Source of the DNA: Oceanicaulis sp. BBD 1991-10
GTDB taxonomy: Bacteria; Pseudomonadota; Alphaproteobacteria; Caulobacterales; Maricaulaceae
Reading direction: 5' to 3'
Assembly: GCA_001657295.1 (NCBI GenBank)
Contig: LYSW01000012.1
Location: 26,381 to 90,380 of the forward strand
DNA length: 64,000 bases
A program made the translations under genes and the position numbers. Positions within the stretch are counted from its first letter, which is position 1. Each line of letters opens with the position of its first letter. Below the pieces are notes generated by a model. It saw only the letters and a program-made list of their open reading frames with translations. It was not told the DNA's origin and ran no database searches. This document shows, one piece after another, positions 61,325-64,000 of the stretch.

Positions 61325-62470
61325 ATGGCCGAATTACGCGTGCGCATGGTTGAACGCCTCAAGGCGGTCCCGAAGAGCGATTGGGACGCGCTGGCGAACC
61401 CGCACGATGCGATCTACGACCCCTTCCTGAGCTGGGACTTCCTGGAAGCGCTGGAAGCGTCCGGAAGCGCGGTTGAGGAGACCGGCTGGGCGCCCCGCCA
61501 TCTGATCGCGGAGACCGAAGCGGGCGAGCCTGTCGGCGCGCTGCCGCTTTATGTGAAAAGCCATTCCTATGGCGAATATGTCTTCGACCATGCCTGGGCG
61601 GACGCGCTCGAGCGCGCCGGTGGGCGCTATTATCCCAAACTGGTCTCCGGCGTGCCGTTCACGCCGGCCACCGGCAGGCGGGTCCTGGCGCCGGACGCGG
61701 CGGTGCGCGCAGGTCTGATCGACGCGGCGCGCCAGGCGCGCGACGCCTTCCAGGCGTCAAGCTGGCATGTGTTGTTTCCGGACCAAGCCCAGTGGGACGA
61801 ATTGGCCGCTGCGAGTCTGCTGCAGCGGCAGGACATTCAATTCATCTTCCAGAGCGAAGATTACCGCGATTATGCGGACTTTCTCGACGCCCTCAGTTCG
61901 CGCAAGCGCAAGGCCTTGCGAAAGGAGCGCGCGGCGGCCCAAGCGGGCCTGGAGATTGAATTCCTGACCGGATCAGACCTCGCGGAGTCCCATTGGGACG
62001 TCTTCTTCGAGTGCTATCAGGATACCGGCGCGCGCAAATGGGGCACGCCCTATCTCACGCGCGACTTCTTCAGCCTGCTGGGACAGCGCATGGCGGACAA
62101 AGTCCTGATGGTGATGGCCAAACGGGATGGACGCTATATCGCTTCGGCGCTGAACATGATTGGCGGCGACACCTTGTTCGGGCGCTATTGGGGCGCTCTG
62201 GAGCATCACGACAATCTGCATTTCGAGCTGTGTTATCACCAGGCGATCGACTTCGCCCTCGCCCACGGCCTCACCCGGGTTGAAGCCGGCGCCCAGGGCG
62301 CCCACAAGCTGGCGCGCGGGTATCGCCCTCAGCTGGTCTACTCCGCCCACGACATCGCCCATACCGGCCTGCGCGAAGCGATCAACGCCTTCCTGGAGCG
62401 CGAACGCCGGGCCATCGCCCGGGAGCGCTTAAACATGGAGGGCGAGACGCCCTATAAGAAAGACGAATAG
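61325..62470 (+). CDS. DUF482/FemAB-like peptidoglycan-related protein
   Basis: A 381-residue GNAT-fold protein of the DUF482 family (peptidoglycan biosynthesis or recognition type). Landmarks are NPHDAIYDPFLSWDFLEALE near residue 26, LPLYVKSHSYGEYVFDHAW, and RYWGALEHHDNLHFELCYHQAIDFAL with EAGAQGAHKLARGY. Start at 61325 after AGGAGCG. Family function is not established. Gap of 62 bases to ridA; probably co-transcribed. Confidence 0.85.
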   Translation: MAELRVRMVERLKAVPKSDWDALANPHDAIYDPFLSWDFLEALEASGSAVEETGWAPRHLIAETEAGEPVGALPLYVKSHSYGEYVFDHAWADALERAGGRYYPKLVSGVPFTPATGRRVLAPDAAVRAGLIDAARQARDAFQASSWHVLFPDQAQWDELAAASLLQRQDIQFIFQSEDYRDYADFLDALSSRKRKALRKERAAAQAGLEIEFLTGSDLAESHWDVFFECYQDTGARKWGTPYLTRDFFSLLGQRMADKVLMVMAKRDGRYIASALNMIGGDTLFGRYWGALEHHDNLHFELCYHQAIDFALAHGLTRVEAGAQGAHKLARGYRPQLVYSAHDIAHTGLREAINAFLERERRAIARERLNMEGETPYKKDE

Positions 62471-62538
62471 AGCCTTGGGCGGCCATCGCCTCTGGTCTAA
62501 ACAGCACGGGCGGCCAACAAACGGGAGCGGGGTGAGCG

Positions 62539-62970
62539 ATGAGCCTTCACGGGACGTATGACGACCAGAATATCTTCGCCAAAATCATTCGCGGCGAAGC
62601 GCCGGCGGTGACGCTTCTGGAGACCGATGACGTCATCGCCTTCATGGATGTCTTCCCCCAGTCCAAAGGCCATTGCCTGATCGTGCCCAAAACGCCCGCC
62701 CGCAATCTTCTCGAACTGCCTGCGGAGGCGGCGCAAGCGGCCATTGTGCAGGTCAAACGGCTCGCCGAGGCGACGGAAAAGGCGCTCAAGCCGGACGGCG
62801 TCACCGTGGTGCAATTCAACGGCGCCCCGGCGGGCCAGAGCGTGTTCCACATCCATTTCCACGTCATCCCGCAATGGGAAGGTCAAGCCCTGCCCGGCCA
62901 CGGTCACACCGGCATGGCGGACATGGCGGAGCTGGAAGAGCTGGCGCAGCGGATTCGGTCAGCGCTTTAA
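62539..62970 (+). CDS. HIT-family nucleotide-binding protein
   Basis: A 143-residue histidine-triad protein. The N-terminal IFAKIIRGEAPAVTLLE and the HIHFH triad (H104, H106, H108) followed by VIPQW are intact. Such enzymes hydrolyse nucleotide phosphoramidates or dinucleotides. Cytoplasmic. No ribosome-site problem; GGAGCGGGGTGAGCG precedes the ATG at 62539. It lies 68 bases after DUF482. Confidence 0.92.
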   Translation: MSLHGTYDDQNIFAKIIRGEAPAVTLLETDDVIAFMDVFPQSKGHCLIVPKTPARNLLELPAEAAQAAIVQVKRLAEATEKALKPDGVTVVQFNGAPAGQSVFHIHFHVIPQWEGQALPGHGHTGMADMAELEELAQRIRSAL

Positions 62971-63212
62971 GCGCGGCGCGCCGCCGGCTCGCCCGGCCGC
63001 CTCTCCTGTCGCGCCGCCCGGTCGCATGGACCGGGTCGCAGAGGATAGTTAGCCTTCGCGGGTGCTATCGTTTGTGCGAGCACTGAAACGCATGACATCG
63101 AGCAGGCTCAGGCGAGAGATCCATACTCGCAGGCGCAGGCGCCTGATCCAGCGCGCGCGCGTCTTTGGCGCCAGAGCATTCGACCCATTCAAGCCTGCGA
63201 TCGGGGCCGGCC

Positions 63213-63899
63213 ATGCTTAGCGCCGCCCTCGATCGGAGCGCGCCGGCGGCCGGGCTGCTTGCGCTTCCGTTATATGCGGGCCTGCTTCTCATCCTCGGCG
63301 CTTTGGAGCCTGGCTACAGCCATCTCGAACTGACCATGAGCATTCTTGGCGGCGTGCCGGGAGCGCGCGGCCTGGCGTTTAATCTGGGCGTCGCCGCCAC
63401 GGGCCTGCTGGTCATCGTTTTCGCGTTAGGCCTGCGCCGGATGCTGCCGCGAGGCTGGACGACGAACACCGGCGCCCTGCTGCTTATGCTCGGCGGCGCC
63501 GGCCTGATCGGCGCGGCGGTTTTTCACTGTGATCCCAGTTGCGTGAACGTTCTTGAATCGCCGACCGCCGTGGGCCGATTGCATATCGTGACCGCACTCG
63601 CCGGCGGGATGTGCTCCAGCTTCGCCCCATTCTTCTTCTGGGCGGCGATGAGGCGCGACGAGCGCTGGCGGGCATTCGCGGCGCCGACCTTCATGGCGGG
63701 CCTTCTCGCGAACCTGCCCGGGATCATATTCTGGGTCACGTTTGCGACCGGCAATCGCCTGGAGGCCGTTGAAGGCTTGATCCAGCGTCTGGGCCTGATC
63801 TTCGTGCTGATCTGGATCTTCGCCGCCGCCATCAAGCTGAGTGCGCTGAAATCCTCAACCGCGCGATCAGGCGTTGGCGAAAAGGGCTCTTCGCCATGA
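63213..63899 (+). CDS. DUF998 family membrane protein, second copy
   Basis: A 228-residue protein with about six hydrophobic segments, from the ATG at 63213; the frame opens at 63165. The first loop (EPGYSHLELTMSILGG) and the Cys pair in FHCDPSC match the DUF998 protein at 22375-22989, so this is a paralogue. It is not next to a regulator gene. The 242 bases before it show no gene. Function unknown. Confidence 0.78.
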   Translation: MLSAALDRSAPAAGLLALPLYAGLLLILGALEPGYSHLELTMSILGGVPGARGLAFNLGVAATGLLVIVFALGLRRMLPRGWTTNTGALLLMLGGAGLIGAAVFHCDPSCVNVLESPTAVGRLHIVTALAGGMCSSFAPFFFWAAMRRDERWRAFAAPTFMAGLLANLPGIIFWVTFATGNRLEAVEGLIQRLGLIFVLIWIFAAAIKLSALKSSTARSGVGEKGSSP

Positions 63900-64000
63900 C
63901 AGGCGCCGCACCAGGTCCCGGCCCGTGATCCTTCACGACGCTCAAACCCTTCTAAGGGGCGCCCCTACACCCCTAGCCCGCAGGATGATACATCAACAAG

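Overview
The window is 64 kb of GC-rich, densely coding alphaproteobacterial chromosome. The divK-pleD cell-cycle pair, a DinB with an alphaproteobacterial Cys4 N-terminus, the lipA/COQ10-type neighbour pair, the Cys-free L33 and the TonB receptor point to the Caulobacterales/Maricaulales/Hyphomonadaceae side of the class; a haloalkane dehalogenase and an SbtA-type bicarbonate permease fit a marine heterotroph. The placement is inferred from gene content. No rRNA, CRISPR array, prophage, insertion sequence or origin was seen. One tRNA (Ser, GCT) is present.

Layout. 0-6 kb (minus): a COQ10/RatA-like fragment, lipA, three related beta-helix (bactofilin-like) envelope genes with their own terminators and a striking repeated palindromic operator, then lpdA. 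6-16 kb: a haloalkane dehalogenase, then a divergent surface-glycan locus. Its leftward arm holds a FemAB-like acyltransferase, a Tat-exported glycosidase, a GT2 and a GT39; its rightward arm holds a flippase, a frameshifted GT2, a polysaccharide deacetylase and a second GT2. 16-23.5 kb: sulfide-detoxification pair (rhodanese and persulfide-dioxygenase-like), YbaA-like protein, SDR, outer-membrane protein, Mrp, tRNA-Ser, a secreted protein of unknown role, and a DUF998/HTH-2TM pair. 23.7-32 kb: a second GT2(GtrA)/GT39 pair, a thioredoxin-like protein, an rRNA methyltransferase, a TAP-like peptidase, and sbtA and sbtB facing each other tail to tail.

32-48 kb: TonB receptor, MltF, DUF547, hydrolase, enoyl-CoA hydratase, gatCA, ruvX with two AEC transporters, pyrB with an inactive dihydroorotase, plsY, dprA. 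48-56 kb: a tightly overlapping rightward run topA-rnr-Nudix-Nudix-MFS, followed by rpmG with its own promoter and terminator. 56-64 kb: divK-pleD (minus) diverges from a ROK kinase-dinB operon that carries a GAAC-N7-GAAC LexA box; then a hydrolase, a RidA-like protein, a FemAB/DUF482 protein, a HIT protein and a second DUF998 membrane protein.

Most units are short operons whose genes overlap by 1-4 bases (ATGA, GTGA, TTGA), suggesting translational coupling. The observations that most deserve follow-up are the triple operator and beta-helix module, the SOS box over ROK-dinB, the single-base frameshift in a glycosyltransferase, and the convergent sbtA/sbtB arrangement.
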